From JARRKU01 sp963675565 (GTDB lineage Bacteria > Desulfobacterota > Desulfobacteria > Desulfobacterales > Desulfosarcinaceae), in contig CAXXYD010000004.1 of the NCBI GenBank assembly GCA_963675565.2, positions 2,604,001 to 2,668,000 of the forward strand: 64,000 bases of DNA. Reading direction: 5' to 3'. Below, piece after piece: positions 9,356 to 19,057 of the stretch (position 1 is the first letter of the stretch; the number at the start of each line of letters is the position of its first letter). The position numbers and the translations under genes were made by a program. Under the pieces are notes generated by a model. It was not told the DNA's origin. It made no database searches and saw nothing but the letters and a program-made list of their open reading frames with translations.

Positions 9356-10162
9356 CTATCGACCCTGTTTTACAATTTTTCCTTCTCTGTATGCCCGGGT
9401 ATAGTTCGAGCAGAACCGGTCACGCCCCAAGGTCATTTCCGCGGCAACCATGATGCTTTGCAAATATCTGTCTTCCGGATCGATAATGGCACTGTCCAAA
9501 CCAGCATCCATGGCCAGTACGGCAAAGGCCTGGTTGACAATGGAGCGTGACGGCAGACCGTAAGAAATGTTGCTCAAGCCTGCGGTGAGGTGCACTTCAG
9601 GGAACTCTTTTTTTATGATGCGCATGGCCTCAAATGCCCGTATGCCGCTTGCAGTGTCCGTGGACAATGCCGTAACCAACGGATCGATGAAAAGATTCTT
9701 ATCTGCCAGGCCGCCGTTTCGGGTCATTCCGATCAACCGGGTAATTATTTCAACCCGCTGCTGAACCGAGTTGGGGATGCCTTTGTCATCCAAGGCCAGC
9801 ACGATCAGCTCGGTCTGCTCTTTACAGGCCAAGGGCAGGATATCTTCAATACGATTACGTTCACCGCTGAGCGAATTTACAATTGGCCTTTTATCGACTG
9901 CGGCAAAGCCGGCCTTCAAGGCCGACGGGTTTGCGCTGTCCAGGCACAATGGCACATCAGTAACTTCCTGGACGGTTTTGATCAGCCATACCAGATCGGC
10001 GGGTTCTATGTCCGGTGCCGTGCCTGCATTGACATCCAGGTAATCGGCTCCGGCATCAACCTGAGATATAGCCAGGTTCTGTATAAATACGGTGTTTTTT
10101 TCAGAGATGGCTGCGCTGACTTTCTTGCGGGTGCCGTTGATTTTTTCTCCGATGACTATCAT
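9356..10162 (-). CDS. methyltetrahydrofolate:corrinoid methyltransferase-like protein (pterin-binding)
   Basis: This is a 268-residue TIM-barrel protein of the pterin-binding family. It has IVIGEKINGTRKKV, GADYLDVNAGTA, PLCLDSANPSAL, VNSLSGE and a Gly-Leu-Ser-Asn-Ile-Ser-Tyr-Gly-Leu-Pro block, as in MtgA, AcsE and the MetH pterin domain. It should move a methyl group between a corrinoid protein and tetrahydrofolate in the cytoplasm. One base separates it from the activator gene upstream, and a corrinoid protein gene is next, so the three form a methyltransferase operon. Whether it forms or consumes methyl-THF cannot be decided from sequence. Confidence 0.85.
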   Translation of the reverse strand: MIVIGEKINGTRKKVSAAISEKNTVFIQNLAISQVDAGADYLDVNAGTAPDIEPADLVWLIKTVQEVTDVPLCLDSANPSALKAGFAAVDKRPIVNSLSGERNRIEDILPLACKEQTELIVLALDDKGIPNSVQQRVEIITRLIGMTRNGGLADKNLFIDPLVTALSTDTASGIRAFEAMRIIKKEFPEVHLTAGLSNISYGLPSRSIVNQAFAVLAMDAGLDSAIIDPEDRYLQSIMVAAEMTLGRDRFCSNYTRAYREGKIVKQGR

Positions 10163-10163
10163 T

Positions 10164-12011
10164 TTATTTCTCCTGACGCTTTGGGTTCACCTCAGGCAGC
10201 ATGATGCCCTGGGCAAAATGACGGTTAAAATTTTCTTGTCGGGTCAGTTCGATAAAGTGCGAATGGGTGGCTATTTGCCCGGCCCTTTGTCGTGCGGCCC
10301 GATCCAGCAATGCCTGTTTTGCACCTAAAGCGGCGGCGTTTCCAATCTGATGGTAGCTGGCCGAGGGAAAATCGGGAATCAACCCGATAGAAATTGCATT
10401 GGTCAAGTTGATATAAGCGCCGAATGCACCGGCAATGAAAACATGGCGCACTTGTCCGATCCGGGTTTGCGATACTTGCAGCAATATTTCGATTCCAGCC
10501 CGGATTGCCCCTTTGGCCAGCAGGATTTCATCGATGTCTTTTTGAGAAAACCGGATGGCGCTGCCGGTTCCGCTTTCGGTTGGCGGAACAAGCAGAAATC
10601 CATTATCCTCCAACCTGATTTTATCTTGAAAGCGACCTCGTTGGTTAATCAGGCCACAGCGGTACAGCTCAGAGACAACATCGATCATGGCCGATCCGCA
10701 CAATCCAATCGCCGGCGCATGGCCGATGGTTTTGTATCTTGACTCAAATGTATCGGTCAGCCGTACTTCCTCTATGGCACCGGCAGCAGCGCGCATGCCG
10801 TTGGCCACGTGTGCGGCTTCAAAAGCAGGCCCTGAGGGGCAAGACAGGCAATAAAGATTGTCGCTGTCAGGGTGCTTAAGGGCAATCTCGGTGTTGGTGC
10901 CGATGTCCAAGCCTATGGCACTCTGGTCCATTTTGTCGATGCCGGCGGCCATAATCATGGCGACGTGGTCGGCACCCACAAAACCGCCAATGGATGGCAG
11001 GATATGAACATAGGCCCCCGGTGCAATGTTCAACGCAATGTCTCTGGCCTTGATATCGAAGCAGTTCAGGGTCGATGGGGTATACGGTGTTCGGGCCAGC
11101 TGCCGGACTGGAAGATCCAGTAATAGGTGCACCATGGCTGTGTTGGCCACAATACAGGCATCGACGACCTGGCGGGGATCGACTTCCGCTGAATTGGTCA
11201 ACTGATGCAGAAGCTGGTCAATTCCACCGCGGATCACTTGCAGCAGATCGTTTTTGCCGGTGCCATTGCAGGCATGATGCAGCCGGGTCATGATATCGGC
11301 ACCAAATCTACCCTGAGGATTCAATATGCCAGCGCTTGCAAGCGTCTTTCCGGTGGTTAAATCCAGAAGATAGCCGGCTACTTTGGTTGTACCCAAGTCC
11401 ACGGCCAAGCCAACAGATTGGGCAGATTCTTCCAGGACGGCAACCAGCTCCCGACCCCGCAAACAAGCGTTAAACGTTCGAACGTTCGAATCCAACCGTT
11501 TGGAAAGCCCTTCGGCAACCAGATGGTCGGCCACCAGATCCTTTTTGCCTTGTCCCTGTTCCAGAGCCAGGGCAATCTGCTCAAAGTTCGAAGTAGCATC
11601 CAACGGATCAGCCGGGGGCAAGGTAATCTGAACGGTATGAATTGCTGGATCAACCACAAGCTTATATTTTTTGCCGTCCACTTGCAGGCGAGCATCAGCG
11701 CTGGCCGTCTTTTTGGGCAGCCGTATTTTCATGGCGCTATTAACAGGTGTGCAGCATGCCAGGCGAACGCCTTGATTCTGTTCGGCCGGCGCCAGATGTT
11801 TCATCTCGGCCGGACTGGGCTGGGGCAGTTGCCCCCCGGAAATGACCACCCGACATTGGCCACAAATTCCTTTTCCGTCGCAAGTTGCAGCAATATCAAT
11901 TCCGGCCATGCGGAGCACATCTATAAGCAGGGTACCGGGTGCAGCCTTGACGGTTTGCCCGGTTTCTTCCAATTCAACGCGGTGGAGCGCTGATTGATTG
12001 GATTCATCCAT
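10164..12011 (-). CDS. corrinoid protein reductive activator (RACE/RamA-like, DUF4445)
   Basis: The 615-residue protein has an N-terminal 2Fe-2S ferredoxin domain with cysteines in ATCDGKGICGQC and in LACC. A linker follows, then an ASKHA-type ATPase region with VDLGTTKVAGYLLDL, IVANTAMVHLLL and IGLDIGTNTEIAL. This is the architecture of reductive activators that use ATP to return inactive cob(II)alamin of corrinoid proteins to cob(I)alamin. It is placed between the pterin methyltransferase and a corrinoid protein gene. The family usually also has a C-terminal conserved block, present here as HVFIAGAFGAYINLTNAISIG. Confidence 0.88.
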   Translation of the reverse strand: MDESNQSALHRVELEETGQTVKAAPGTLLIDVLRMAGIDIAATCDGKGICGQCRVVISGGQLPQPSPAEMKHLAPAEQNQGVRLACCTPVNSAMKIRLPKKTASADARLQVDGKKYKLVVDPAIHTVQITLPPADPLDATSNFEQIALALEQGQGKKDLVADHLVAEGLSKRLDSNVRTFNACLRGRELVAVLEESAQSVGLAVDLGTTKVAGYLLDLTTGKTLASAGILNPQGRFGADIMTRLHHACNGTGKNDLLQVIRGGIDQLLHQLTNSAEVDPRQVVDACIVANTAMVHLLLDLPVRQLARTPYTPSTLNCFDIKARDIALNIAPGAYVHILPSIGGFVGADHVAMIMAAGIDKMDQSAIGLDIGTNTEIALKHPDSDNLYCLSCPSGPAFEAAHVANGMRAAAGAIEEVRLTDTFESRYKTIGHAPAIGLCGSAMIDVVSELYRCGLINQRGRFQDKIRLEDNGFLLVPPTESGTGSAIRFSQKDIDEILLAKGAIRAGIEILLQVSQTRIGQVRHVFIAGAFGAYINLTNAISIGLIPDFPSASYHQIGNAAALGAKQALLDRAARQRAGQIATHSHFIELTRQENFNRHFAQGIMLPEVNPKRQEK

Positions 12012-12063
12012 TGGACTGGCTCTCGACGCAACTGTTTTGTTAAGAAAAACCAGAAAGCATAAG

Positions 12064-12198
12064 TCACTCTGAATGTATGTGCAATCCGGCCTCGGTCACT
12101 TCCAATGCAATGGCGTTACGGATCAGCGGCCGCACTTCATTGAAGGTTGCTTCGCAGGCAATGAACAGCGGCAAATGGCGGCTCACGGCCGGTATCAT
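12064..12198 (-). CDS. small 44-residue protein overlapping the corrinoid protein gene
   Basis: An ATG at 12196-12198 overlaps the TGA of the upstream corrinoid-protein gene (ATGA), an arrangement typical of translational coupling. The frame encodes MIPAVSRHLPLFIACEA and then a basic/acidic tail ending LHIHSE. The codon use resembles the neighbours. I do not recognise a family. It may be a short accessory protein or the stub of a longer decayed gene. Confidence 0.45.
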   Translation of the reverse strand: MIPAVSRHLPLFIACEATFNEVRPLIRNAIALEVTEAGLHIHSE

Positions 12199-12824
12199 GC
12201 ACCGGCCCACTGATCGGCAAGCTTAACTGCTTCCATAGCGTCGCGGCCATATGCATCGGCACCGGTATGGCTGCGCACCTGTTCGTCGATCTGGCCGCCG
12301 CCGATCATTATTTTAACCTGTTCTCTCAACCCGGCAGCCTTGATTGCATCGATGGTCTCTTTCATGGCATCGAAGGCCAGGGTCAAAAACCCGCTCAATC
12401 CGACAATCGTAGCACCAGTTTCTTTGATCTTTTCCACAAAGGTTTGGACAGGCACATCGATGCCCAGGTCGTGAACCTCGTACCCACTGATATCGAGCAT
12501 GAAACTGACGATATCTTTGCCGATATCATGGATGTCGCCGGCCACGGTGCCAAAGACAATGACGCCTTTCTTTTTGGTTGGACCGGATGTTTTCATGAGC
12601 GGTTCTATTTTTCCTGCGATGGTCTTTAAAATCTCTCCGGAAAAAATCAGGTCAGGAATGAAGTATTTCCCGGCGGCGAAGCGGTTCCCGACAATCTGCA
12701 TGCCACTGCGTGCCGATGCCAGCAATTTCATGGGATCTGCACCTTCGGCAATCGAATTGTTGACCAGTTCGATGACTTCGTTTTCTTTTAAATCAGCCAG
12801 AAGTTCGGCAAGTTTGTCAGACAT
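12195..12824 (-). CDS. corrinoid (B12-binding) methyl-carrier protein, MtgC/MtaC type
   Basis: The 209-residue protein has an N-terminal helical cap (residues 1-85) and a C-terminal Rossmann-like cobalamin domain. The lower-ligand signature is complete: GTVAGDIHDIGKDIV contains DxHxxG, followed by LSGFL and GGGQID. It shuttles the methyl group between a substrate methyltransferase and the pterin methyltransferase encoded downstream. AAAGGAG lies seven bases before the ATG. It is the first gene of this minus-strand operon and is related in sequence to the second corrinoid protein at 19044-19685. Confidence 0.9.
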   Translation of the reverse strand: MSDKLAELLADLKENEVIELVNNSIAEGADPMKLLASARSGMQIVGNRFAAGKYFIPDLIFSGEILKTIAGKIEPLMKTSGPTKKKGVIVFGTVAGDIHDIGKDIVSFMLDISGYEVHDLGIDVPVQTFVEKIKETGATIVGLSGFLTLAFDAMKETIDAIKAAGLREQVKIMIGGGQIDEQVRSHTGADAYGRDAMEAVKLADQWAGA

Positions 12825-13029
12825 TTTTGTACTCCTTTAATTGGCGGTCTAAATCACTGCCATCGAAAATTTGCCCTGTTGCTTATTAAGGGTTTGTTTA
12901 ATTTTGCTGTCCATACCTTTCCACTGCATCCAGCAAAGCCGTCATGGTGGCGGCCTTGCTTTGTCTATGATGGCCTGTCGCCCAAAAGCCGGCCGAAGAC
13001 ATAGATGAACGCAGTAATATTGATATACG

Positions 13030-13367
13030 GAAGGCGTTCATAGACAGCAGCTTCGCCCCATTAGGAAACGCTTCTTAAAGATACGATGGACAGCAGTTTT
13101 ACTCAGTATTCCCCTGATAAGTTGGTTGGTGATAAGGCCTACGACAAGAGTAAACTTGACCAACAGTTCCTTAACGGAGGTAATGTTAAAATGATATGTT
13201 ATCAGCGCAGGTGACAGGTTGAGCGACTGTTTGCCTGGCTTCAGAATCAGAAATGCTTGATTGTCCGGTACGATTATCATGTAGAAAATTTCCTGAATAT
13301 GATTCACCTTGACTTCGTTGAGATACTGCTACAGTTTTTTGAAATGGTTTCTAAAAAATCAAATTGA
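13030..13367 (+). pseudogene. remnant of an IS5-family (DDE) transposase
   Basis: Scattered frames match the C-terminal half of IS5/IS427-type transposases: AFIDSSFAP in one frame, then DKLVGDKAYDKSKLDQQF and, after an in-frame TGA and a missing stretch, QVERLFAWLQNQKCLIVRYDYH to a TGA at 13365-13367. The blocks around DKAYD and VERLFAWL are the D and E regions of the DDE site. Frame changes, an internal stop and loss of the usual N-R-x-K linker show it is dead. It separates the corrinoid operon from the UroD-like gene. Confidence 0.75.
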
Positions 13368-13380
13368 GATCTCCTGATGA

Positions 13381-14625
13381 TTAATAGCGACCGTATTCTT
13401 TCGTTGTTTTGAACATCGTTCTTATATTATCCGGCTTGGCATCATCCAACACAGTCGAACTGTCCATGATAAATCCCCCACCTTTGCCCACAATATCGAT
13501 AAGCTTTTTGCAATAGGTTTTGACGTCATCTGTTGTTCCCGTTGCCAAGATAGATAATGGTACATTGCCTTTAAGGCAAACCGTATCTCCCAATATCTCT
13601 TTTGCTTTGAAGAGATCTGTATTTTCGAACATATAAACGGCTTTTCCTTTTGGGATATCACCAATAATCTCAAGCCGGGATTCTACATTTCCTTCCCAAA
13701 AACAAAACGGTACGCAATCGCCTTCGATTAGACCTTCAATCAATCTTTTCATGGTTGGCCACCAGAATTTTTTAAATTGTTCTATCGACATAAAACCATC
13801 CAAACCTTTATGTAAGGGGATAAAAACTCTATTAATTCCCCTTTGATTGGCCGAGAGTCCCATCTTAAGATGCATTGGCAGTAGTTTTTCCATTGCTTCA
13901 AGAATTTTATCTGGTTGCCTATACATGTCCAACATACACCCTGCAGTGCCTCTTAAAAAATCGGATATCGTATCAAAGGGGGCGTGGCTCATCGATCCAA
14001 ATAATGGAGGGAATCCCAACTCTGAAACGCTTTGATTAAAGTCCATAGCATGTGAAATCAACTTTGAAGCTTCTCTGGCGGAATCGCTTAAAGCCTGTAA
14101 CGCATCCGCTATTCCGTCCTGATGAAAGAAAGCGAGCTTTGTCAATCCTAAGTAATAAGAGAAAATATCATGAACCGGAGGAAGCTGTTTAAATGGCTCG
14201 AAGGCACCCATGACTCTAGGCCAATAAACTCTCAGCATGAAATCCGTTGGATCCTGTAAAAAGGCATCATATTCGTCCGGCATCATGTATTCGTTTTCAA
14301 CATATTGATAAGAGGCCTTTGGACTTAAACCGTGACCAGCCCATTTTAAGGGCTTATAATCTAAAGCATCGAGAACAGATCCGATAAAGCGTATGTTTAC
14401 GGGATTTTCCGCTAGATCAGGCTCAAATTCCTGAATAGCATCTATGAAAACTGTTTTCATTTTATCGTAATCATACATGCATTCTTGAATCGATAAACCC
14501 TTGTAAAGCGCTGGAAAATAGCCAAAGAGCGGAGCAATGGGAACGCGATCCGGGATTTTGAGTTGAATTACATCGTTGACCCTTTTTTCCCTTTGCTCAT
14601 AAAGTTGTTTATTGCTTGCAGTCAT
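13381..14625 (-). CDS. uroporphyrinogen decarboxylase-like methyltransferase (MtaA/UroD superfamily)
   Basis: The 414-residue protein belongs to the UroD-fold group used for methyl transfer to corrinoids or CoM rather than heme synthesis. It has RVNDVIQLKIPDRVPIAP, LGLTKLAFFHQDG, MFENTDLFKAKEILGDTVCLKGNVPLSIL and GGFIMDSSTVLDDAKPDNI. The last two are typical metal-site blocks (G-N-V and a terminal D-x-A-K-P-x-N). The ATG at 14625 is chosen because GGAGGGGG lies just upstream; an alternative TTG at 14643 would have no such site. It is next to a TRAP transporter on the same strand, suggesting that the imported solute is its substrate or a methylated precursor. Confidence 0.82.
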   Translation of the reverse strand: MTASNKQLYEQREKRVNDVIQLKIPDRVPIAPLFGYFPALYKGLSIQECMYDYDKMKTVFIDAIQEFEPDLAENPVNIRFIGSVLDALDYKPLKWAGHGLSPKASYQYVENEYMMPDEYDAFLQDPTDFMLRVYWPRVMGAFEPFKQLPPVHDIFSYYLGLTKLAFFHQDGIADALQALSDSAREASKLISHAMDFNQSVSELGFPPLFGSMSHAPFDTISDFLRGTAGCMLDMYRQPDKILEAMEKLLPMHLKMGLSANQRGINRVFIPLHKGLDGFMSIEQFKKFWWPTMKRLIEGLIEGDCVPFCFWEGNVESRLEIIGDIPKGKAVYMFENTDLFKAKEILGDTVCLKGNVPLSILATGTTDDVKTYCKKLIDIVGKGGGFIMDSSTVLDDAKPDNIRTMFKTTKEYGRY

Positions 14626-14706
14626 CAATAATTCCCCCTCCAAGTAACATTGTATATGTTGAGATTTGTTTTTTTATAGATACACTTGTAACTTATAGTA
14701 TTATGA

Positions 14707-16026
14707 TCAACGACCTTTCATGACTGCTGGCAGCCATAAAGCTATTTCTGGAAAAAGCATGGTTAAAATCAATACGAATATTTGAATAATGATAAATGGC
14801 CATATCCCATGATAGATATCAATAATGGTAATTCCTGTTGGGGCAACGCCCTTTAAATAGAAGAGCGCCATGCCAAAAGGAGGGGACAATTGAGCGATTT
14901 GCATATTTATATTAAAAAGCACCCCAAACCATATGGGATTGAAACCTAAGCCGTTGATAATTGGAAGAAATATCGGTAATGTCAACATAAGAATACCGAC
15001 CCAATCAATAAAACAACCTAAAAAAATAAGAAATAGCTGCATCGCTATAAGTATGCCCCATCGACCCAGCGGCAAATCGGCGATGATTTGACTGACAAAC
15101 TCGGTTCCGCCCAAAGCGGTATAAATACTGATAAATGATGTACTACCAATACACAGCCAAACTACTAACGATGTTGTTGTGACGGTGGTATAGGCCGAGT
15201 CACGTAAGCAGGCCCACTTAAATTTGCGATTTGAAATCGCACACAAAAAGGCCCCTAATGCACCGATACCAGATGCTTCTGTAATTGATGCGACACCAAA
15301 GTATATTGTTCCCAATACGGAAAATATCAAAATAAATGGAAGTAGTAATTTCTTTAAGGCACATATTTTAGCCTTTAATGGAATTGCCCTTTCCCGTGCT
15401 GAAAGCGAAGGCGCTAAATCAGGATTGTAGTATGCGCGAATTAAAATATAGGTAATATACAGTCCCGCTAAAATAAGCCCGGGGCCAAAACCGCCCATAA
15501 ACAATTTGCCAATGGACTCTCCGGCAGCCATCCCATAAAGGATGAAAACCACACTGGGCGGGATTAAATAACCTAAGGCGCCTCCGGCGCAAACACAACC
15601 CAATGCGAGGCTTTTGTCATAGTTTCTTTTTAGCATGGCCGGCAATGCCACCAGGCCCATTGTGACTTCAGTTGCGCCAACGATACCAACCATTGCGGCC
15701 ATCAATGTAGAGACAACGACAGTGACTATTGCCAATCCACCTTTAAGGGATCCCATCCAAAGATAAATTGTGTCGAAAAGATCATCAACGATTCCAATAC
15801 TTGCAAGAACTGCGGCCATAAAAACAAACATAGGAACCGCAACTAAAACATAGCTGTCCATCCATTTGAGGACGCTGTCGGATATGATATACAGAGCTGA
15901 TGCATCCCAGAGCAATAGCGTAAAAATGACTGACAATGAGCCTGTGGCAAAGCCGATAGGTACGCCTAAAAGAAGAAATAAGAAAAGCGCTCCAAACATT
16001 AAAACAGTAATTAACTCAATACTCAT
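14707..16026 (-). CDS. dctM: TRAP transporter large permease subunit (DctM family)
   Basis: The 439-residue protein has about twelve membrane segments and DctM family features: LFLLLGVPIGFATGSL near the N-terminus, a GATEVTMGLVALPAMLKRNYDKSLALG block, GALGYLIPPSVVFILYG and a C-terminal LTLPIFLPIINGLGFNPIWFGVLF. It is the sodium-coupled transport channel of a DctPQM system. It lies downstream of dctQ and dctP in the same direction. Substrate is unknown. Confidence 0.92.
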   Translation of the reverse strand: MSIELITVLMFGALFLFLLLGVPIGFATGSLSVIFTLLLWDASALYIISDSVLKWMDSYVLVAVPMFVFMAAVLASIGIVDDLFDTIYLWMGSLKGGLAIVTVVVSTLMAAMVGIVGATEVTMGLVALPAMLKRNYDKSLALGCVCAGGALGYLIPPSVVFILYGMAAGESIGKLFMGGFGPGLILAGLYITYILIRAYYNPDLAPSLSARERAIPLKAKICALKKLLLPFILIFSVLGTIYFGVASITEASGIGALGAFLCAISNRKFKWACLRDSAYTTVTTTSLVVWLCIGSTSFISIYTALGGTEFVSQIIADLPLGRWGILIAMQLFLIFLGCFIDWVGILMLTLPIFLPIINGLGFNPIWFGVLFNINMQIAQLSPPFGMALFYLKGVAPTGITIIDIYHGIWPFIIIQIFVLILTMLFPEIALWLPAVMKGR

Positions 16027-16141
16027 ACAATTTTCCTTTTAACGTATGATTGAACGGAATCACTAAAAATTGTCAACTATGCGCCTTTCCGTGATAATCC
16101 TGCGTGGGTGGAAAAATAGAAGACATGTAGTACGAAAGAAA

Positions 16142-16687
16142 TTAGCTGTCGTTCGGCTTTGGTGATGTATGATTGTTGAGAATAGTTATGAAATTTTTTA
16201 CAAATTTGGATAAACCTTGAAGCAATAGGAGCGCAGCTGATATTGGTACCACCAATTTTAAAGGATAAACCGGTGGTGACCATGATGTGCCGGATGTTTC
16301 AAATATAACGATTGATTCCCAGAACGATACCGATCCCAGCCATACTAAAACAACGAAATAGACCGCGATAAAAGGAAATGTGAGTACGTCGATGAGCGCC
16401 TTCTTTTTTGCTTGAAGTCTTGCATAGAATAAGTCGACCTTGACATGTCCATTCAATTGATAAGTGTATGCTCCGGCTATGACCGCGAAAATTCCGCAAA
16501 GATAAGTTGCAGCTTCGTTGGCCCAAATGGTCGGTGAGTTGAAGACATATCTGGCAACTACTTCATATGTAATAATTATAATAATCAGTCCGACAAGAAA
16601 ACTGAATAGTTTCGCTGACCATGTGCTCAGGTTGTCAATAAAGCGAAGTAATCGATTCATCCAATGCCACCATATTATTGTTGTCAT
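16142..16687 (-). CDS. dctQ: TRAP transporter small permease subunit (DctQ family)
   Basis: The 181-residue protein has four hydrophobic segments. The DctQ signature is clear: YEVVARYVFNSPTIWANEAATYL in segment two and IAVYFVVLVWLGSVSFW later. It joins the large DctM subunit in the membrane. Translation may start at an internal ATG about nine codons later (MNRLLRFIDNLS), which fits the family better. It lies between dctP and dctM. Confidence 0.9.
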   Translation of the reverse strand: MTTIIWWHWMNRLLRFIDNLSTWSAKLFSFLVGLIIIIITYEVVARYVFNSPTIWANEAATYLCGIFAVIAGAYTYQLNGHVKVDLFYARLQAKKKALIDVLTFPFIAVYFVVLVWLGSVSFWESIVIFETSGTSWSPPVYPLKLVVPISAALLLLQGLSKFVKNFITILNNHTSPKPNDS

Positions 16688-16846
16688 AATGCGATAGAAG
16701 GCGCAGTGTCATCCGGATGCTGTCATTTTGAAGGCTTTTTTGACGATAAACCTTCAAAATGACGGCATTTAACGACCCGGTAAATAATTTATGAAATGCG
16801 GTAACATGACTATACTGTAATTTAGTAGCAAATCTTTGGAATTAAT

Positions 16847-17902
16847 TTATTTTAACTTGCCAAGAAATCGCAAATACTCTTTTTGTGATTCCCAGGCTTT
16901 TTTAGCCAACGCATTTTTTTCAACATACTCATCAATAATAGGGATAGCCAAATTTCTGGTTTTTTCCATTTCTGTTGCTGACAGTTCTATCAACTCCAGC
17001 CCCTTATTTCGCATGTTTGACAAGGCTTTAACATTTTCCTGATGGTCGCCATAGCACCAGTACTGGTTCCATTCTTGAACAGCGCATTCAAATATAGCTT
17101 GCAGATCGGCAGGTAGCTTATTCCAGGCATCCAAGTTTACAACGACATCTAAGTTCGAGGCAGGTTGCAAAAACCCTGGTGTAACGATATATTTTGTAAT
17201 TTCATGTATGCCCATGTCATGCCAACCCACGATTGTATAGCCACATACGCCATCTGCTACGCCTGTTTCCACAGCTGTGTAAACCTCGGTCATCGGCAAA
17301 AAGACCGGGGTTGCACCAATTGCCTCCAATATCTTTGATTGTAGGCCTGGCAGGGTCCTGATTTTCAGTCCCCTTAAATCTTCCAATGATTCTATATGTT
17401 TTGTCCCCTTAATAAACATTGCATTGGCTTCTATGATACCCCCTCCCACGCAGTATAAATTGAAAGCTTTATATGCCTCTCTGGCAATTTCCAGGCCTCC
17501 GCGTTCCCAAAACCAAACATTAAAGTCAAGAACGTTATCGATACCGCATGGAACGCCAAACAAGATAGTCGCCACCGGCATTTTACCAGCCCAATAAACT
17601 GGAGCAGTGATATGCCCCTGAAAAGCACCTTTCCTGATCGCATCAAAAGTGCCGGAGGGCTTGACTATCGAACCGCTGGGAAACATCTTTATATCTAACC
17701 GGCCATTTGAAAGCTGCCGAATTCTGTCGGCAAGTTTAAGATTCGCTTTATGGTAGACGGTTTCAGGCCCCCACAAATCCTGCATTCGCCATTTGATTGG
17801 CTTATCGGCTGCGAAAACATCTACTGCATAACCAGTCAATGCCATGACCGTGGATATCAACAATAGTGCCGATAAAAATACCATCTTCATTTTGCTGCTC
17901 AT
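16847..17902 (-). CDS. dctP: TRAP transporter substrate-binding protein (DctP family)
   Basis: The 351-residue protein starts with a signal peptide (KMVFLSALLLISTVMALTG... ending VFA-ADK). The mature protein has KWRMQDLWGPETVYHKANLKLADRI, and LRGLKIRTLPGLQSKILEAIGATP, which contains the conserved arginine that grips a carboxylate in DctP proteins. MTEVYTAVETGVADG follows. GGAGG lies before the ATG. It is the first gene of the TRAP operon. The retained arginine suggests a carboxylated solute. Confidence 0.9.
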   Translation of the reverse strand: MSSKMKMVFLSALLLISTVMALTGYAVDVFAADKPIKWRMQDLWGPETVYHKANLKLADRIRQLSNGRLDIKMFPSGSIVKPSGTFDAIRKGAFQGHITAPVYWAGKMPVATILFGVPCGIDNVLDFNVWFWERGGLEIAREAYKAFNLYCVGGGIIEANAMFIKGTKHIESLEDLRGLKIRTLPGLQSKILEAIGATPVFLPMTEVYTAVETGVADGVCGYTIVGWHDMGIHEITKYIVTPGFLQPASNLDVVVNLDAWNKLPADLQAIFECAVQEWNQYWCYGDHQENVKALSNMRNKGLELIELSATEMEKTRNLAIPIIDEYVEKNALAKKAWESQKEYLRFLGKLK

Positions 17903-18277
17903 GGGGAACCTCCTTGTTGAAAGTCAGGTTTAGAAAGCCATACCGATATATGTAATTGTAATAATTATTAAAAAACGATTTTAAATTTAATGGTTGCTAA
18001 GTTATATATATAACCATATAATATGTCAAGTTAAAAGTGGATGCTATTTAAGTACTGAATTATATTTGCTGGCGTTGTTCTTGACGTGGGAGTGAAACCT
18101 GTTTAGATAATCGTCGTTTAATTGTTGCACTATTCATTTTTTTGCTAAAATAAAGGGATAATAAGTGCCTACCGGAATGATGGGTTGGGCTCTTAAATCC
18201 GTACAAAATGATTAATAAGCAACACCAATTATTTTTCCTACAATGTAACCTATTGATATTTAAAAAGAATTGTTTCC
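17903..18277. promoter_or_regulatory. divergent control region between dctP and the gntR gene
   Basis: This 375-base AT-rich region has no gene. It contains a perfect 14-bp palindrome, GTTATATATATAAC at 18001-18014, about 100 bases upstream of dctP, inside a larger imperfect symmetry (ATGGTT...AACCAT, 17990-18016). TAATATGT just to the right could be part of a promoter. A palindrome with T-rich halves is a plausible GntR operator, but binding is inferred only from position. Confidence 0.4.
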
Positions 18278-19057
18278 ATGGCCAAGTACATTGAAAAAAC
18301 TAGCGAGCGTTTGGCAACAATTGATCGCAATGCATACAAACCGGCATATGCTCAATTGGTAGGGATTTTACGCGATAGAATTGCAAATGGGGAATTTTTG
18401 CCCGGAACACGATTGCCTCCCGAAGTGCAGTTGTGCAAAACATATAACGTTAGTCCAATGACGGTTCGGCGTGCGATTAATCTTTTGTTAGATGAAGGGA
18501 TAATAAGTACTACCCAAGGAAAAGGCACTTTTGTCAAACGCTTGGATTTAGGAGCTATTAATTTTAAATTAGAGTTGTTTCTGAACATTTTTAAAGATAA
18601 AGAAAGAGTAAAGGTGAAGATGCTGGGAGCCAGTATCAAAAGAGCTGATGAGCTAATCGCCTCACGTATTGCAGTTGATGTAGGCGCTAAAATAGTTTTT
18701 ATGCGAAGAGTAATTTTGTATGAAAAGAAACCAATTATCTACCATGAAGAAAATATTATCTACAATCCGAAACTTCCTATAATTGAGAGCGAAATGGAAC
18801 TGACTGCCCTATATGGGCTTTTTATGAAAAAAGAAGACACACATCTCAAAAAAGGTCGTTTTAAAATCGAGGCTGCCCTTTTAACGCCCGAACAATCAAA
18901 ATTATTACAAATGCCGAGCCAATCAGCAGCGTTTCGGTTGGAACATGTTTTTTACGATTACAGTGATAACCCAGTGAGTTTGGGTTGGTTCATCTTGGGA
19001 AATGAAGCCATGGATCTCAAGGGGACGGTAGGAGTCTGGCAAAATGAATTTGAATAG
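18278..19057 (+). CDS. GntR family transcriptional regulator (HutC/UTRA type)
   Basis: The 259-residue protein has an N-terminal winged helix: YAQLVGILRDRIANGEFLPGTRLPPE, LCKTYNVSPMTVRRAINLL, then GIISTTQGKGTFV. A UTRA ligand-binding domain fills the rest (VFMRRVILYEKKPIIYHEENIIY, HVFYDYSDNPVSLGWFI). It is divergent from the TRAP operon and overlaps the downstream corrinoid gene by 14 bases. It probably senses the transported compound and controls both transport and methyl-transfer genes. Confidence 0.87.
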   Translation: MAKYIEKTSERLATIDRNAYKPAYAQLVGILRDRIANGEFLPGTRLPPEVQLCKTYNVSPMTVRRAINLLLDEGIISTTQGKGTFVKRLDLGAINFKLELFLNIFKDKERVKVKMLGASIKRADELIASRIAVDVGAKIVFMRRVILYEKKPIIYHEENIIYNPKLPIIESEMELTALYGLFMKKEDTHLKKGRFKIEAALLTPEQSKLLQMPSQSAAFRLEHVFYDYSDNPVSLGWFILGNEAMDLKGTVGVWQNEFE

